The notes under the pieces are model-generated. The model saw only the letters and a list, made by a program, of their open reading frames with translations. It did not search any database and was not told the DNA's origin. Positions 1 through 12,321 of a stretch of DNA of 64,000 nucleotides are shown piece by piece. Each line of letters opens with the position of its first letter. The first letter of the stretch is position 1. This DNA is from Monocercomonoides exilis. Lineage: Eukaryota > Preaxostyla > Oxymonadida > Polymastigidae. Location of the stretch: the NCBI GenBank assembly GCA_001643675.2, contig LSRY02000017.1:496001-560000 (forward strand), read 5' to 3'. The translations under genes and the position numbers were made by a program.

Positions 1-1
1 T

Positions 2-196
2 TTCGACTTCTCCAAAAATCAAAATCAACTTCTTCTTTCTTCTTTAATGGAATTTCTTTCTATTCCAGACTTCTTCGAACATCTCCACAATCTTCACCAC
101 TCCTCCAATTTTGTGCAGGTTTCTGATCCAATTTCGTATGAAGCAGCACTTCGTAACACAAGCCCAATCTGTTTCTGTCTTTCTATTCACAGATAA
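2..196 (+). CDS. 3' end of an unrecognised gene entering from the left edge
   Basis: An open frame runs from the window edge for 64 codons to a TAA at 194-196 with no stop inside. It encodes a plausible C-terminus (...MEFLSIPDFFEHLHNLHH... ending in ICFCLSIHR). I do not recognise it. An ATG lies at 47-49, but the frame stays open to its left, so the piece is more likely the last exon of a longer gene than a short one. The opposite strand also has an open stretch here, so the strand assignment is only moderately secure. Confidence 0.35.
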   Translation, partial: FDFSKNQNQLLLSSLMEFLSIPDFFEHLHNLHHSSNFVQVSDPISYEAALRNTSPICFCLSIHR

Positions 197-420
197 TAAC
201 ATTGAAACAGTTCTAATTGGAAATTTTTACGAGAGATGTTGAAAACAATGAGAGAAACTCCTCGGGGCTTTTTCTTATTTTTAAAAACTGTTTCAACGTG
301 ATCAGAACTCTTGAATATTCTGCATCTTGAACAAATCCAATATGTGTATCCTTCTTCCATTCTGCTCGTTTTTTCTTTTTTGTGAATTCTGCATATTGGT
401 GACATTCCGTCTCTCAGCAC

Positions 421-939
421 AGTGAAACACCAATTTCACGATTTCTCTTCGTTAAAAAAAGGCGCTATTCATCAATGAAATTGACATATCTTTCAGAATC
501 AAATTTGGTACAGACATAAAAAAATGTTGATCATTCCCTTTATCTGTGAAATATTTTTTGATCAAAAAATTGAAAAAAAAACATTTTTTAAACAAGTTTC
601 AACACAAATTGAACAACTTGCAAAAATGAAATAATTCTTTATAAACTGGTGTATGCAATTTGAAATAGTTTTTGAATGATCCGGTGAAATATATTGATAC
701 CGTGAAATTGTCAAAGAATAAAAGAATGGAAAAAAATGCAATAACATTTCAAATAATGAATTATTAAATAAGCTTATTGGGCAAGTTTATTGAACTTTAT
801 TTTTTTCAGATAAAAAATTGGCTGAGTTCAGTTTTATATTGGACACACAAAAAAATTCAATGAACGTTGCATTTTTTTGGGTGATCTTGAACATATCTCT
901 GAAAGAGAAACACTTTTCAAAAATGGGACCGTAAATACG

Positions 940-971
<32 letters not shown>

Positions 972-1222
972 AGAAACTTCACTTGGAAGATGGAGTGGGG
1001 AGGGGTGTGGTGAGAAAGAGGACATTATTATTCATAAATAGAAATTGAGGTTGATAATTAGTTTTTGATATTTTGGAGCTTGGCAAATACAAAAAAAATG
1101 CGACCATTATTGAAGCAAATTGATCATAAAATTGTTTGAGATTTTTTGAGAATTTATATTTTTAAAAACACTTTTTCTCAAAAATATCTTCTTTTTTAAA
1201 TAATGACAAACTTTTATTTAAG
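421..1222. other. AT-rich spacer upstream of the VAMP7-like gene
   Basis: No convincing coding exon on either strand. The short frames here are AT-driven and rich in Phe, Lys and Ile. The only distinct object is the 29-nt adenine run at 940-968. The last part must hold the promoter of the R-SNARE gene that starts at 1223, but I see no recognisable element. Confidence 0.6.
940..968. repeat. A29 homopolymer
   Basis: Uninterrupted run of adenines in the spacer. No target-site duplication or retroposed coding sequence is visible beside it, so it is listed only as simple sequence. Confidence 0.95.
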
Positions 1223-2177
1223 ATGCCGATCATTTTTTCTCTTGTAGCTCGTGGGCAATATATCATTGCAGATGCATCTCAGCAATCTGGAAACTTCAAG
1301 CAAGTTGCACAACGAATTCTTGCTAAAATGTCTCAAACAGATTCTAAGATGTCGTATCAACATGACGAGTGTGCATATTTTGTTTTAAGTCGCATTATTT
1401 TATTATTTTTTTTTTCATGGGAATATATTTTGTTCATTTTTAAGATATACTTTTCACTATGAAGTGAGCAATCAATTAGTTTTTATGTGCTTGACAGACC
1501 ACAATTTTGATAGAAGAGTTGCCTTTTCATTTTTGTCTGATGCAAAACAATTGTTCATTTCAAGATACGGTGTATCTGTAGATATTTCAAGTAGTTATCA
1601 ATTCCGTGATTTCAACGGTGAACTGAAAAGATTAATGAACCAATTTTCTGCACAATCCAGTGATCGTATTGCTCGAGCAAAAGCCGATGTTGATGTTCTT
1701 CGGGGTGCTGTTGAAGAAAACATTGGTTTGAGCTGTTTTTACGAAAAAGAAGAATTACCATTTTTTTATGTGATAAATATTTCAATTTTTACATTTATTA
1801 TCTTTCATCATTTTTTTAAAATTTATTTGAACATTTCAGATAGGATATTGGATAGACAAGAAAAAGTTGAACTTTTAGTTGATCGTTCTGAATCATTAGC
1901 ACAAGGCTCAATCCAGTTTAGAAAAAAGAGCACACAACTGAAAAAGTCTATGTGGTGGAAAAATTGTAAACTGTGGATTGTAATAATTATTATACTTCTG
2001 GTTTGGCATTTTCCTTTCAAATACCAATTTATTTTAAATAATTTCATAACTTTGTATTGTTCGTACTTCTTGAACTCATTTTGCACAATTATTTAGATTT
2101 TAATTTTCTTTGTGGTTGTTGTGGCATGTGGCGGATTTACGTTTTCTAGGTGTAGAAAACAGGACGACAAGAAATAA
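1223..2177 (+). CDS. VAMP7: VAMP7-type longin R-SNARE
   Basis: Vesicle SNARE for fusion at late endosomes, lysosomes or the plasma membrane. Four exons (1223-1368, 1445-1725, 1840-2000, 2097-2177) join in phase to 222 residues; animal VAMP7 has about 220. The longin domain occupies roughly residues 1-120 (start MPIIFSLVARGQYIIAD; the SYQHDE-YTFHY join restores the family pattern TYSH..Y.FHY). The SNARE helix follows with its 0-layer Arg in NIDRILDRQEK. A C-terminal membrane anchor begins WKNCKLWIVIIII and ends VACGGFTFSRCRK, close to the CGGFTW..C tail of VAMP7. All three introns start GTNTG. The uninterrupted frame would misread intron 3 as a false C-terminus. Convergent with the Ctf4 gene. 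Confidence 0.93.
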
Positions 2178-2853
2178 GTTATAAAAGATTTTGTCTATCT
2201 TTTTTTCTATAAATCAATTTATTTTTTTTGTGACCATTTAAAAGTTCCATAAGAATTATAAGCTTATTGTTGAATACAATAAATATTTCAGAATGTTCAA
2301 TATTTAAGAAACAAAAATTGTCAAAATAAGAATATGGAGCAGCTTTTCTTTCTTTCATTTTTTTATTTGAATGACACATTCATTGCAATTTATTTTTTGA
2401 GCGTTTCTTGAGCAGATATAAACTGTTCAAATTTTGTTTTTAAGCCTCTCTTTTTCTTTTATTTTTTCTTTCAGTGAAATGAACATTTCCGATATGCAAC
2501 ATATTCAAATACTACACAAATCAACAGTGCTTATCACATATTATTTGTAATGTGCATAAGTATTTTTTATTTCATTTACTCCTTGCAACATACACTTTTG
2601 TTTGCATTAAGCTGATGAACACACACGTCTGCTAAAACCACAATACAACAAAAAAGGAGCAATATTAGAAACATTTGTTTATTTTCTTTTAAGCTGAAAA
2701 TGATTGAATTCAACAATTTTTGTTCTGTTCGTTCATAAATCAAAAAAGGTTAATGAAATAATTCAAAGTTAGCATAAAAGAGTGAAGCGTAATGTGAAAA
2801 TAAAAACTGAAAATCACTGAAAGTGAAGATACAAAGAATAAATGGTGAAGTGT
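2178..2853. other. Convergent spacer between VAMP7 and WDHD1
   Basis: AT-rich, about 670 nt, between two 3' ends. I find no exon, tRNA-like box or long repeat. It probably contains both 3' UTRs. Confidence 0.6.
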
Positions 2854-5800
2854 CTATTTCTTTGCAAATGGATTTCTTGGGCGAACAGGCTTTGGAGGCT
2901 GCTGTTGAACGTCCTTCTCTTGTTTCACTTCTGGTGCATCAAACAGATTTGTTTCTGGCACCTCTTTTGCTTCACTTTCTGATGGAGCAAAAAGAGATGA
3001 AGACGAATCCAAGGAAGAAGAAGAAGATGATGAGAGCAATGTCTCTTTGTCCAAATCCAATGACTCATCAGATGGTTGATGCTCGTTTATATCAACAGTA
3101 GACGATGCTGGAGGATCACCCGAAAGCTGAAGAGACGAAGGAGCATCAGTTTCTTTGTGAGTTTCTGTTGCTTGTGGTTCATCTGTCATATTTCCTTGGT
3201 CCAATTCTTCTTCAAACTCAGGAGCAGAAGCAGACGAAGAAAGCAGCCCTCCGGGTGAAGTAGCAATTTCTGATTCTTTCTTTGAATTTCCTTTTGTCAA
3301 AAGTGTGGATTGTTGTTTTGGTTTTGTTGTTCTTGTTCGTTTTCTTGGCGATGTGACTGCAGAACTTGACTTGTTGAATGGATTAATGATCGAAGGAAGT
3401 GGATCCTCCTCCGAAGATGGTGTTGCCGAAGATGAAGCGTGCTGCTTTGGCTGTACAGATGACGATGAACCATCGAGCGTTGGTTGTTTCAATGTTTTTG
3501 TTTTTGAGATAAATGTGTTCACTTGAGTTTTCATCGCCAGAAAATCACTGAAAATAAGATATTTAAACAATACCAAAAAGTACGCATTAAACAGAAACAT
3601 TAAATCCAATAGAGTTGGACACACTTTCTTAATGTATCATATGCTTTTTTGTTTTGTTCGATTTGTTTTGCTTGCTCAACAATTATCTTTCGAAGTTGAT
3701 CAGTTTCCAAAAGGATATCTTCCTTTTTCAAGCCTCCCAATGCATCACTTTCAATTAGTGATTCTGCAATTGAAGCTTGTTGCTTATCTGATGAAACAAG
3801 TTTGAAAAATAAAAAAATCAAAAAATCAAAAAATCAAAAAATCAAAAAATCAAAAAATCAAAAAATCAAAAAATCAAAAAATCAAAAAATCAAAATATGT
3901 ACAATGATGTTGTCACACCTCCAGCAGCAGATATCCCCGATCCTCCACCAGCCATCATCAACACAGTCTGTGGGTCGCTTGACCCCATTCTGTTACAACC
4001 AAGTTGACGCAGATTGTCGTATTTCTGATCGGGGAATCGAGTTTTCATAAGCAAGTCAATTCGATCTTGCATTGGTTTCGTCTTTGAACGGAAAGCAAGT
4101 GTTCGAACACCTTCAAGTGCAATTCTGTTATATATTGATGACGAAATTTCATAAGCACGTGCTGGTTTTTGAGATGCAAGTGAAAGCTGTAAATAATAAA
4201 TTACAAATATTCAATCAACAATCAGAGACATCGAATGAAACATAGATTGAAAAAAATTAATTAGAGACTTTTTGAAAAAAAAATATACAAACTCCAGCCA
4301 TTTTTACATAATTGGTATCAAGCGATGCTTCCTCATTTCTTATCTGTTTGAGTGTTGGCGCTCTGCTTTTAACGATATCTGCTCCAACCCCAACACTTGC
4401 CTTGTCCATTCCTTTGTTAATGCCTCCACCAACAGATGCATGTAATGGATCAGTTCTCCACCATTTGCCTTCAATTCGATTAACTCCGACAGCTTCAACA
4501 AAGGCTTGTTCTCTGTGTTGAGACATCAATGCCAATTTCAATTCGCCGCGTGCTGCTTCTTCTTCCAAACGAGCAGTTGTTGACTGAGTATCCAAAAAGT
4601 TGAGAGAGAAAGGAATCGAACGAGACGGAAGTACTTTTTCTGTCAGCGGAGGATATCCAATCGAGCGAGGGCATGCAATACACAACACTTCACTTTCTCT
4701 ACATCCATAAATCCAAAGCGACTCAGCTCTGCTTTGCACACTCATTGTCAGATCACAGATTGGTATCCACAAGTCTCCCCATGCTTCAACAAGAATTCTG
4801 ACAATTCCTGATGAGTCGCAAGAGACAAGTGCACCTCCATCAGTAAATCCCAACCATGTTAAATGCGATCCAGCTGAAATCGGAACGCTTCCACTCTTTT
4901 GAGGAGCACCAAATGCGGATGATGGAGAATAGATTTCATAAGTGAGAGATGGTGTGAGTACAGATGATGATGAACCTGATTCATCCGAAGAAGATGAGCC
5001 AGCCTCTTTCTTCATAGAAATAGGAGGAGCTGAGTGATAGCAAACAGCAAATCTTCTATAACCGCCAGCAATACAAACAACAGAAACCGGAACAGAGAAA
5101 CACAGTTTCTGCTGGCCAGTCGGAGTGAATACGCGAATTAGTCCTGTGTTTGTCAGAGCAGCAACATATGAATCACCCACAGCTAATCCAATCACGAAAT
5201 CAGGGCAATTCAAAGTCCAATCGCTTTTATCTGCCCATTTTTGGAAAGCCTTGAAGTATAGAACGTTTTCGCTTGCTAAAAAAAAAAGTTAAAAGGAATT
5301 TTTGTTATTAAATGAATATCAAGCAAAACAAAAATAGTTATTCCCAAAATGTATTTGTGCTCAAACCCTTATCTTTCCCTTTCTTTTGCTGCGTAAGCGA
5401 TAAAGGAGAAAAGAAAGCAGCACCAGAACTTCCCATTGCTGCAAGAGTAAAGTTGTAATGATCCAACATTCTCATATTTGGTATGGCGGAGTCAGTGAAT
5501 TCTATCTCAACGGTCGAGTCGAATTCAGAGATTTTTGTTGTCATTATGTGTCCTCGTGGAGTGCATGCGAGAAGACGCTTGCTCGAATCAAAGGCAGCTT
5601 CGGTTGAACCAGGCTGGAATGGCTGCTGAATGGAGTAGACTAAATGGAGTGATTAATTAATTAATAAAAATTTGTTTGATAATACAGAAATCACAAACAA
5701 ATTTAAAAAGATTTTAAAAGGTAATAATAATTTCATTCAAAGTTAAAAAAATATAGATGTAGTTTAAACAAACTATCGCTATAAGGAATGAATTGAGTTG

Positions 5801-7490
5801 AGCCAATAACTTCAAGACCATCTCCAGACATATCTGAATTCATTTTGCTTCCAAAACTTCCTGCCTGTTGCATTCCTCCAACAACCGAGCTCCATCCACT
5901 TTTTGGCTTAACTTTGCTTTTCTTTTCATCTTCTTCATCTTCGATCAGGTCTCCTGTTTTGTCAGCAAAAGCTTCATTTAAATCACCTTCATCGTCATTA
6001 TCTTCAATTGAAACATCTCCATCTTCTTCATCAGCTCCAGCTTTCATAATCAAACAAATATTCAATAAACAAACAAACAAAAATAAATAAATAAATCACT
6101 ACCTTTCTTCTTTGTGGCACCATTTCTAACTTTCTTCTTTGATCTTTCGTTGCCTTCATCGTTATTATCGTCACTTTCACTTTCAGATCCTTCTTCGCTT
6201 TCGTCACCATCCTTAAAGATATTCATATCATCAAAAATGCTGTTGTCTTTTTTTCCTTCAAATTTTACATCTTCATCGTCGTCACCAAAGCTGGCCATTT
6301 GTTTCAATAGCTTATGCTTCCGTTTTTCATCTGCTTTTCCTTCCTCTCCATTCAAGTCACTTCCATCTTTTTCGCTTGTAAGAGATGAAACAGCCTCTCC
6401 AGGCAAAACAGGCTTCAAAGGATCAGATCCCAAGAACTGTGTTGTATCCAACACAGAAATCGAAGTGCCAGAAGTGGAAGATGATGATCCTTTTTCTGCC
6501 TTTTTCTCTGCAAATAAGTCATCTGAAGCAAAATCCTGACAGACATTAAGAAGCCCACTGTCGGTTACAAAAGCAATGCCCTGCACTTCTGGTGCATAAG
6601 TTAATCCATATATATTTGATCCATCACTTGAATTTCTCTCTCTTCCAACAGATTCTTTCATGTTTCTAATATCCCAAAGCGAGAATTTCGATGAAGAAGC
6701 AACAACAATGTGATATTTATGCGGGAGCCAATGAACTAAAGTTGTAGGAGATTCAAATGAATCTTCATCTAAATATCCAGCTTTTTGCCAATTTCGTCGA
6801 TCATAAAATTGAACAGTATGTTCCCCAGGCATTGCAAGAACGGTTCCATCAGGAGAAAAAGAATGACGTAAAATTTGAAACGAGCTATTCTCGTCAAACT
6901 GTTCGCAACATCTCAAAGTTTTAACTTTTGCTCGAGCTCCAATATCCCAGATTGAGCATTCACCTTTTGATGATGTTGCAGATATGTAATCTCCACTTGG
7001 ATCATAAGCAGTTGACAAAAATGGTCCCGTTGCGCCAGCCATTTCTTGTGCTGTCCCAGTTGCAGTGTTAACAACCAAAACATTCTCTTCTTCTCCACAG
7101 CAAGAAAGAAATGTTCCACTTTGAGAAAATGATAAATGTCGAGGTGATGCTTTGGTGTAATAAAGAATCTTTTTAAATTCAAAATTCGGAAGAGCAAATT
7201 GAACAAGTGCATTTTCCTGTGTTGCAATGACTGCCCATTGATTCTACAAGAAAAGAATAAAAAATTAAGCAAATATGTTTTGTAATGCAAACCAAAGGTG
7301 CAACAGCGATCGCGTTTATCGCATCTGTGCAAGAGTAAGGCAAAGTCTGGGGTTCTTTTAAATTTCGAAGGTTGTAAAGTCTCATTTCTCCATCACTTCC
7401 AACTGTAGCAATTGAATAAGGTTCATCATCCTTTGGCTTAAATCGAGCTATGTCGCATCTCCCGGCTGAGTGGGCTGGGGTGGAAAGCAT
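2854..7490 (-). CDS. WDHD1: WDHD1/AND-1/Ctf4 replisome adaptor
   Basis: Replisome hub that links the CMG helicase to DNA polymerase alpha and other clients. Eight minus-strand exons (7490-7293, 7243-6103, 6040-5774, 5639-5367, 5275-4293, 4186-3919, 3787-3625, 3547-2854) are all in phase, giving 1,328 residues (human 1,129). Residues 1 to about 330 are WD40 repeats (VGSDGEMRLYNLR, STAYDPSGDYISA, SIWDIG). An acidic linker follows to about 480. Next comes the SepB/Ctf4 propeller plus helical domain, recognised by LTWLGFTDGGALVSCDSSGIVR, WGDLWIPICD and the later helices. The tail is Ser/Asp/Glu-rich and ends RPRNPFAKK. I see no clear HMG box. Start chosen at MLSTPAHSAG; upstream in-frame sequence has no earlier ATG. 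The intron at 3788-3918 carries an 8-nt tandem repeat. Head-to-head with XRCC1. Confidence 0.9.
3811..3895. repeat. Tandem 8-nt repeat (CAAAAAAT)n inside a WDHD1 intron
   Basis: About ten perfect copies of an A-rich 8-mer. On the gene's own strand it reads (ATTTTTTG)n, so it forms most of the pyrimidine-rich interior of the intron between exons 6 and 7. Confidence 0.9.
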
Positions 7491-7689
7491 CGCTATTTTT
7501 CTTTCAAATTTGTTACCACAATTTGTTTTTTGAATAATTATTTTGATTGTTTTCAAATTAATAAATTTTTAAATATTTCATTTGAAGAAAAACAAAGTGT
7601 TCTTTATGTTTCAGTTGTTGTTTGTTTCATTAACTCGATGAAATCCAAACAATATCGGTTATTTTGATCTTTTTAATTGCGTTCGGTGA
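7491..7689. promoter_or_regulatory. Divergent promoter region, WDHD1/XRCC1
   Basis: 199 nt separate the start codons of two divergently read genes, so both promoters and both 5' UTRs must fit here. No TATA box or named element was identified. The claim rests on geometry alone. Confidence 0.55.
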
Positions 7690-9560
7690 ATGGGCCTTCA
7701 CGTTGTTAATTGTTCATCTGAAGATCCAAACTTTCCATCCCAAAACGCTATTCGAAAAGACGTATGTTATGCTTTTGCTTTAATATTTTTTATTCATAAT
7801 TTCAAAAAATTCACAGCGTTTTTGGAAGACACGCGGATATGTCAGACATGCATCTATCATATTTGATATTAACCCTCCATGTTGCATTCATTCTTTGAAT
7901 TTCACAAACTGTGGCGCAGAAACAATCGAAATATTTTCTTGTTTAGCAAGTGATTCTCTCGATGAATATAGGGTATGCCTTGGAAATTATTTTATATAAC
8001 ATGGAATGTTATATTTTTGAAGACGCTTCTTCAACGTTCAATGCTTTTGACCCCAACAGATATTACTAAAAGAACAAATTCCGAAAGAAACTTTCATTTT
8101 GGAGCTGATGATGTTGCTATTGTTGGATTAAAATCACCAGTCCGTCGTTTAAGAGTTGTTATTTCTACAAGATTCGATAATGACCATCCATATGGATTTG
8201 GAGGTTTTAATGTGGTTCCACTGCTTGATCCGTTAATTGAAAACTTTCTACCAAAGCCAGTTTGTTTATTGCAAATCTAATATGTTATTTTGAGGATACT
8301 AATTTCCTGTTATTTTTTAATTGAAAAAAAAATATATTTCTCAATTCAACTCACTTCTTACAGGCAAAGCCAATAGCTATTCCAGACGAATATAATGTTT
8401 TCACAAAGCATGAATCAGAACTTATGAAATCCATTACATCAAACTTTGTTTCAAAAATCACTTTAGCATCTTTGAATGAAGCTGATGAAGATCCATTTTT
8501 AGATGCTTTGAAAGGAAAAGAAAGAGGTCAAAGCACATCTTCACGGGGGTCATCATCAGCAGCTAATTCTCCAACAAGTTTGTCTTTGAAAGAAAAGCTT
8601 GGTCTTTTAGCAAACATAATGAAAAAGAAAGGAGCTGCTGCAGCTGCAGCTGGTGACGGAGGTGCGAATTCGAATGCATCTTCTCCGCATTCTATTCCAA
8701 AATCTCTTTCCCCATCAAATTCTCCTGCATCGTCTCCAACTACGACATCGCATCCACCTTCTGGATCGTCTTCATCAACCTTTTCTGCATCTTCGCCGTC
8801 TGCTGGGATTGCAGCAAAAAAGGCATTATCACCTTCTTATTCCTCGTCTGCGCCAGCTGCTCGCCCTGGAGACAAAATACCTCCAAAGGGGATGCTTCCT
8901 TCACTCAGCACACTCACACAACCTTCAAAACAACCTTATCACACACAGACTGCATCTCCTTCTGCTTCATCCACGCATCATTTATCAAATGAACCAACAA
9001 AGAGGAAGAGAGAAGATATCGATGAAGATGACAGAGCCATGAAGGAATATGCAAGAAAAGAACCACAAGCGAAAGAAGATGATAGGGGAATGGAGAATAA
9101 GAAAGTTAAGATTGATGACAAAGAAATACTTGTTTGTCAAAATTTCTTCTTTCTCTGTGAATTGCATTTTTAAATTTTTTTCAATATTTGCCATTTCTAA
9201 TGTCATTTATATATATACATACGTGGTGTTGCATTTATGTAGAAAGGGGTGAAGTTTGCGCTGAGTGGCTTCATGGGCCAAGATCGATCCGATTTGCGTG
9301 ATTTGGGAATTAAACTGGGAGCTACCTATGTTGCTGATATGTTTGAATCTTTATTACTGCAAGTTATTTCATTTTGTTTGATAACAATAATTTTCTTTTT
9401 CAGAAACGATCCTTATACACATCTTGTTGCTCGTTATTCAAACACTCCGCGTGTTCAGTCGGCAATTGCAGAGGGCAAAAGAATAGTAAAGAAGGAGTGG
9501 CTAGAACAATGCAGCAAACAGAAGAAGAGGCTGAATGAAAAGGATTTCATTCAAAAATGA
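7690..9560 (+). CDS. XRCC1: XRCC1-like single-strand-break repair scaffold, one BRCT
   Basis: Scaffold for base-excision and single-strand-break repair. Six exons (7690-7761, 7817-7972, 8023-8259, 8364-9131, 9243-9340, 9404-9560) give 495 residues. The N-terminal XRCC1 domain (about 1-150) starts GLHVVNCSSEDPNF and contains DHPYGFGGFNV, matching HVVSCSSQD and PFGLSFV of the family. A Ser/Pro/Ala-rich linker follows. One BRCT domain closes the protein (GVKFALSGFMGQDRSDLRDLG, LGATYVADINDPYTHLVARYSNTP, RIVKKEWLEQC), corresponding to BRCT1. The second, ligase-III-binding BRCT of animals is absent, as in plants. The BRCT intron (9341-9403) must be removed from GTTTGA to recover the family spacing before the THL motif. 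Confidence 0.9.
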
Positions 9561-9973
9561 ACATCTTCACGATTTATGCATTGGAATAACTTAACTATTT
9601 TGGAGTTTTATAGTAAAATTTTTAAAGTTTGATTTATTGAAATGGAAAACTGTTCTTTGAATTTTCAATTGCATATGTTAATTCATTTATGAAATTGTGG
9701 TATCTGACAACTTAATTTATTGTGCTGAGATTGATGATATATATTTTTTGTTTCAAATACTGTACAAATAAATATCAATTTTAAAGACTAATTCTTTGTT
9801 TAATTCAATAAAAGATGAATGTTTAACAATAAAAATAATAATAAAAAAAAAGAAAATTATATAAACAAATGAACGAAAAAGTTAAAATGTTAAAAAACAA
9901 TCAATAATAATTATTTTTGTTTTATATGATAATTCCAAAATGACGAAATTCCCAAAAGTGTTTATATGCATAT
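9561..9973. other. Convergent spacer between XRCC1 and HSP70
   Basis: 413 nt, very AT-rich, between two gene 3' ends. Short A-rich runs occur near 9830-9860. No gene or structured element seen. Confidence 0.6.
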
Positions 9974-12010
9974 TTAATCAACCTCTTCGATCTTTGGACC
10001 AGAAGAAGGTGCAGAGTTGGAACTATTTCCACTGCTTGGTGCACCTCCCATAGGCATTCCTCCCATTCCGCCCATTCCAGGCATGCCACCCATAGGCATC
10101 CCACCCATTCCAGGCATACCGCCCATGGGCATATTTGGCATTCCTCCAGCTGCACCAGCTCCTCCTGCCTGATATGCTTTCATCATGATTGGTTGAGACA
10201 CATCTTCCAATTCTTTCTGCTTCTTCTCATATTCCTCTTTTGGTAAATCAGTGCTTCCACGGATTGATTCCAACCATTCAATAGTTTCGTTAACTTTGGT
10301 TTCAAGTGTTTTCTTATCGTTATCATCGATCTGTAATTTTCCTTCTTTGAGTGTATTTCTCAGAGAGAATGCAAGTCCTTCGAGTCCATTTCTTGCTTCA
10401 ATTGTTTCTTTGACTTTTTCGTCTTCAGCCTTGAATTTCTCTGCTTCAGCAACCATTCTATCAACCTCTGATTGACTCAGTCTTCCTTTATCATTTGTGA
10501 TGGTGATTTTCTCGTGTCTACCGGTAGCTTTATCCTCAGCAGACACTTGAAGAATACCATTTGCATCAATGTCAAACTTAACCTCAATTTTTGGAACTCC
10601 TCTTGGAGCAGGAGCAATACCATCCAATTTGAATGTGCCCAAAAGATTGTTTTGTCTTGTCATCTGCCTTTCTCCTTCATAAACTTTTATAACAACAGAT
10701 GTTTGATTGTCGCTGTATGTTGTGAAATCCTCTGATTTTCCACATGGAATTGGTGAGTTTCTCTTGATCAAAACACACATGACACCACCTGCGGTTTCAA
10801 GTCCAAGTGACAATGGTGCAACATCAATCAACAAAAGATCGTCTCCTTTTGATCCAATGGTTCCTTTCAAAATTGCAGCTTGAACAGCAGCACCATAAGC
10901 AACGGCTTCATCAGGGTTGATGGATTTGCACAATTCTTTTCCTCCAAATCTATCACGAATCAATTGTTGGATGCGAGGAACACGAGTTGAACCTCCGACC
11001 AAAACGATTTCATTGATTTGTGATTTGTCCAATTTTGAGTCCAGCATCGCACGATCCAACGGTTCCAGGCATTTTCTGAATTGTGATTCGCACAATTGTT
11101 CGAATTTTGCACGAGTAATCACGGCGTTGAAATCAAGTCCTTCAAAGAGAGAATCGATTTCAATTGTTGCTTGTGTTGAAGTTGAAAGTGCTCTCTTTGC
11201 ACGTTCGCAAGCAGTTCTCAAACGACCGACTGAGCGGGAGTTGCCCATCATATCTTTCTTGTATTTTCTCTTGAATTCATCTGCCATGTAGTGAGTCAAG
11301 ATGTTGTCGAGATCTTCACCACCACAATGAATATCTCCAGCTGTGGCTTTCACTTCAAAGACACCAGAATCCAAGCACAAAATTGAGACATCAAGGGTCC
11401 CCCCTCCGTAATCGAAAATGAGAACATTCAATTCAGTGTCTTTCTTCTTGTCTAGACCATATGCAATTGCAGATGCTGTTGGTTCGTTGATGATTCTGAG
11501 CACATTCATTCCAGCAATTGTTCCAGCATCCTTTGTAGCCTGACGTTGGCTATCGTTGAAATAAGCTGGGCAAGTCACAACAGCTTCTGTGACTTTATGT
11601 CCAAGATAAGCTTCAGAAATTTCCTTCATCTTTGAGAGCACCATGGAGCTAATTTCTTCTGGCGAAAATTCTTTTGTTTCACCTTTGTACTTGACCTGAT
11701 ACATTGGCTTTCCGTCTTTCTCAATGACTTTGAATGGCCAATGCTTGATATCGTTCTGAATTTCGGAATCTGAGAAACGACGTCCAATCATTCTTTTGCT
11801 ATCAAAGAGAGAGTTTTCTGGGTTCATGTTTCCTTGGTTCTTTGCAGCATCACCAATCAAACGCTCCGTTGGAGTGAAAGCAACCCAGGATGGAGTCGTT
11901 CTATTTCCTTGATCATTTGGGATGATCTCAACAGTTTCGTTTCTCCACACACCAACGCATGAATATGTTGTTCCAAGATCAATTCCGACAGCTGTAGTTG
12001 CTGCACACAT
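9974..12010 (-). CDS. HSP70: Cytosolic HSP70 chaperone
   Basis: ATP-dependent chaperone of the cytosol. Single uninterrupted exon, 678 residues, whereas nearly all neighbouring genes have introns. The nucleotide-binding domain shows [14 protein letters not shown] near the start, the phosphate-2 region [12 protein letters not shown] and the adenosine region [14 protein letters not shown]. The substrate-binding domain and lid follow. The C-terminus has GGMP repeats and ends IEEVD, the TPR co-chaperone dock that marks the cytosolic class. Two normally near-invariant Phe/Leu positions differ ([11 protein letters not shown] for FDLGGGTFDVS; GGEDLDN for GGEDFDN), which suggests a slightly divergent paralogue. 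No ER signal or KDEL. Confidence 0.98.
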   Translation of the reverse strand: MCAATTAVGIDLGTTYSCVGVWRNETVEIIPNDQGNRTTPSWVAFTPTERLIGDAAKNQGNMNPENSLFDSKRMIGRRFSDSEIQNDIKHWPFKVIEKDGKPMYQVKYKGETKEFSPEEISSMVLSKMKEISEAYLGHKVTEAVVTCPAYFNDSQRQATKDAGTIAGMNVLRIINEPTASAIAYGLDKKKDTELNVLIFDYGGGTLDVSILCLDSGVFEVKATAGDIHCGGEDLDNILTHYMADEFKRKYKKDMMGNSRSVGRLRTACERAKRALSTSTQATIEIDSLFEGLDFNAVITRAKFEQLCESQFRKCLEPLDRAMLDSKLDKSQINEIVLVGGSTRVPRIQQLIRDRFGGKELCKSINPDEAVAYGAAVQAAILKGTIGSKGDDLLLIDVAPLSLGLETAGGVMCVLIKRNSPIPCGKSEDFTTYSDNQTSVVIKVYEGERQMTRQNNLLGTFKLDGIAPAPRGVPKIEVKFDIDANGILQVSAEDKATGRHEKITITNDKGRLSQSEVDRMVAEAEKFKAEDEKVKETIEARNGLEGLAFSLRNTLKEGKLQIDDNDKKTLETKVNETIEWLESIRGSTDLPKEEYEKKQKELEDVSQPIMMKAYQAGGAGAAGGMPNMPMGGMPGMGGMPMGGMPGMGGMGGMPMGGAPSSGNSSNSAPSSGPKIEEVD

Positions 12011-12321
12011 TACAATGATATTACAGAATTATTACAAAAAACAATAATAAACTGATCAAGAAAAGCAATTGAGGATATTTATTATGCCAAAAAATTTTTA
12101 TGATGGTCGTGTTCATGTTTCTTTTGAATTTGTGATTATTTCTGTCTCAATAAGCAATTTCATAAATACATAATTAAATAAACTGGAATTCATGACACTT
12201 TAAATTTAAAAATGATGAGATGAAAATTGAGATAAAAAAAAAAAAATACAGGATGTGAAGCGGAAAAATTATCCCTAATCCAACAATAGAGAGAAGAAAA
12301 CAAATTTGGAAAAAAAAATGA
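12011..12321. other. HSP70 upstream region and 3' flank of the dynein gene
   Basis: 311 nt, AT-rich with a short A run near 12235-12246. It should contain the HSP70 promoter (minus strand). I searched for heat-shock elements (GAA and TTC blocks at 2-nt spacing) and saw no convincing array. Confidence 0.5.

Noticed and set aside
187-420. Minus-strand frame with C-x2-H ... W-x-C-x2-C pattern (MLRDGMSPICRIHKK...)
   Set aside because: Looks faintly like a zinc-binding exon, but no second exon could be joined convincingly and the region downstream reads better on the plus strand. Left uncalled.
940-968. A29 run as the tail of a retroposed element
   Set aside because: No target-site duplication, no gene-like sequence 5' of it; similar homopolymers occur in other spacers.
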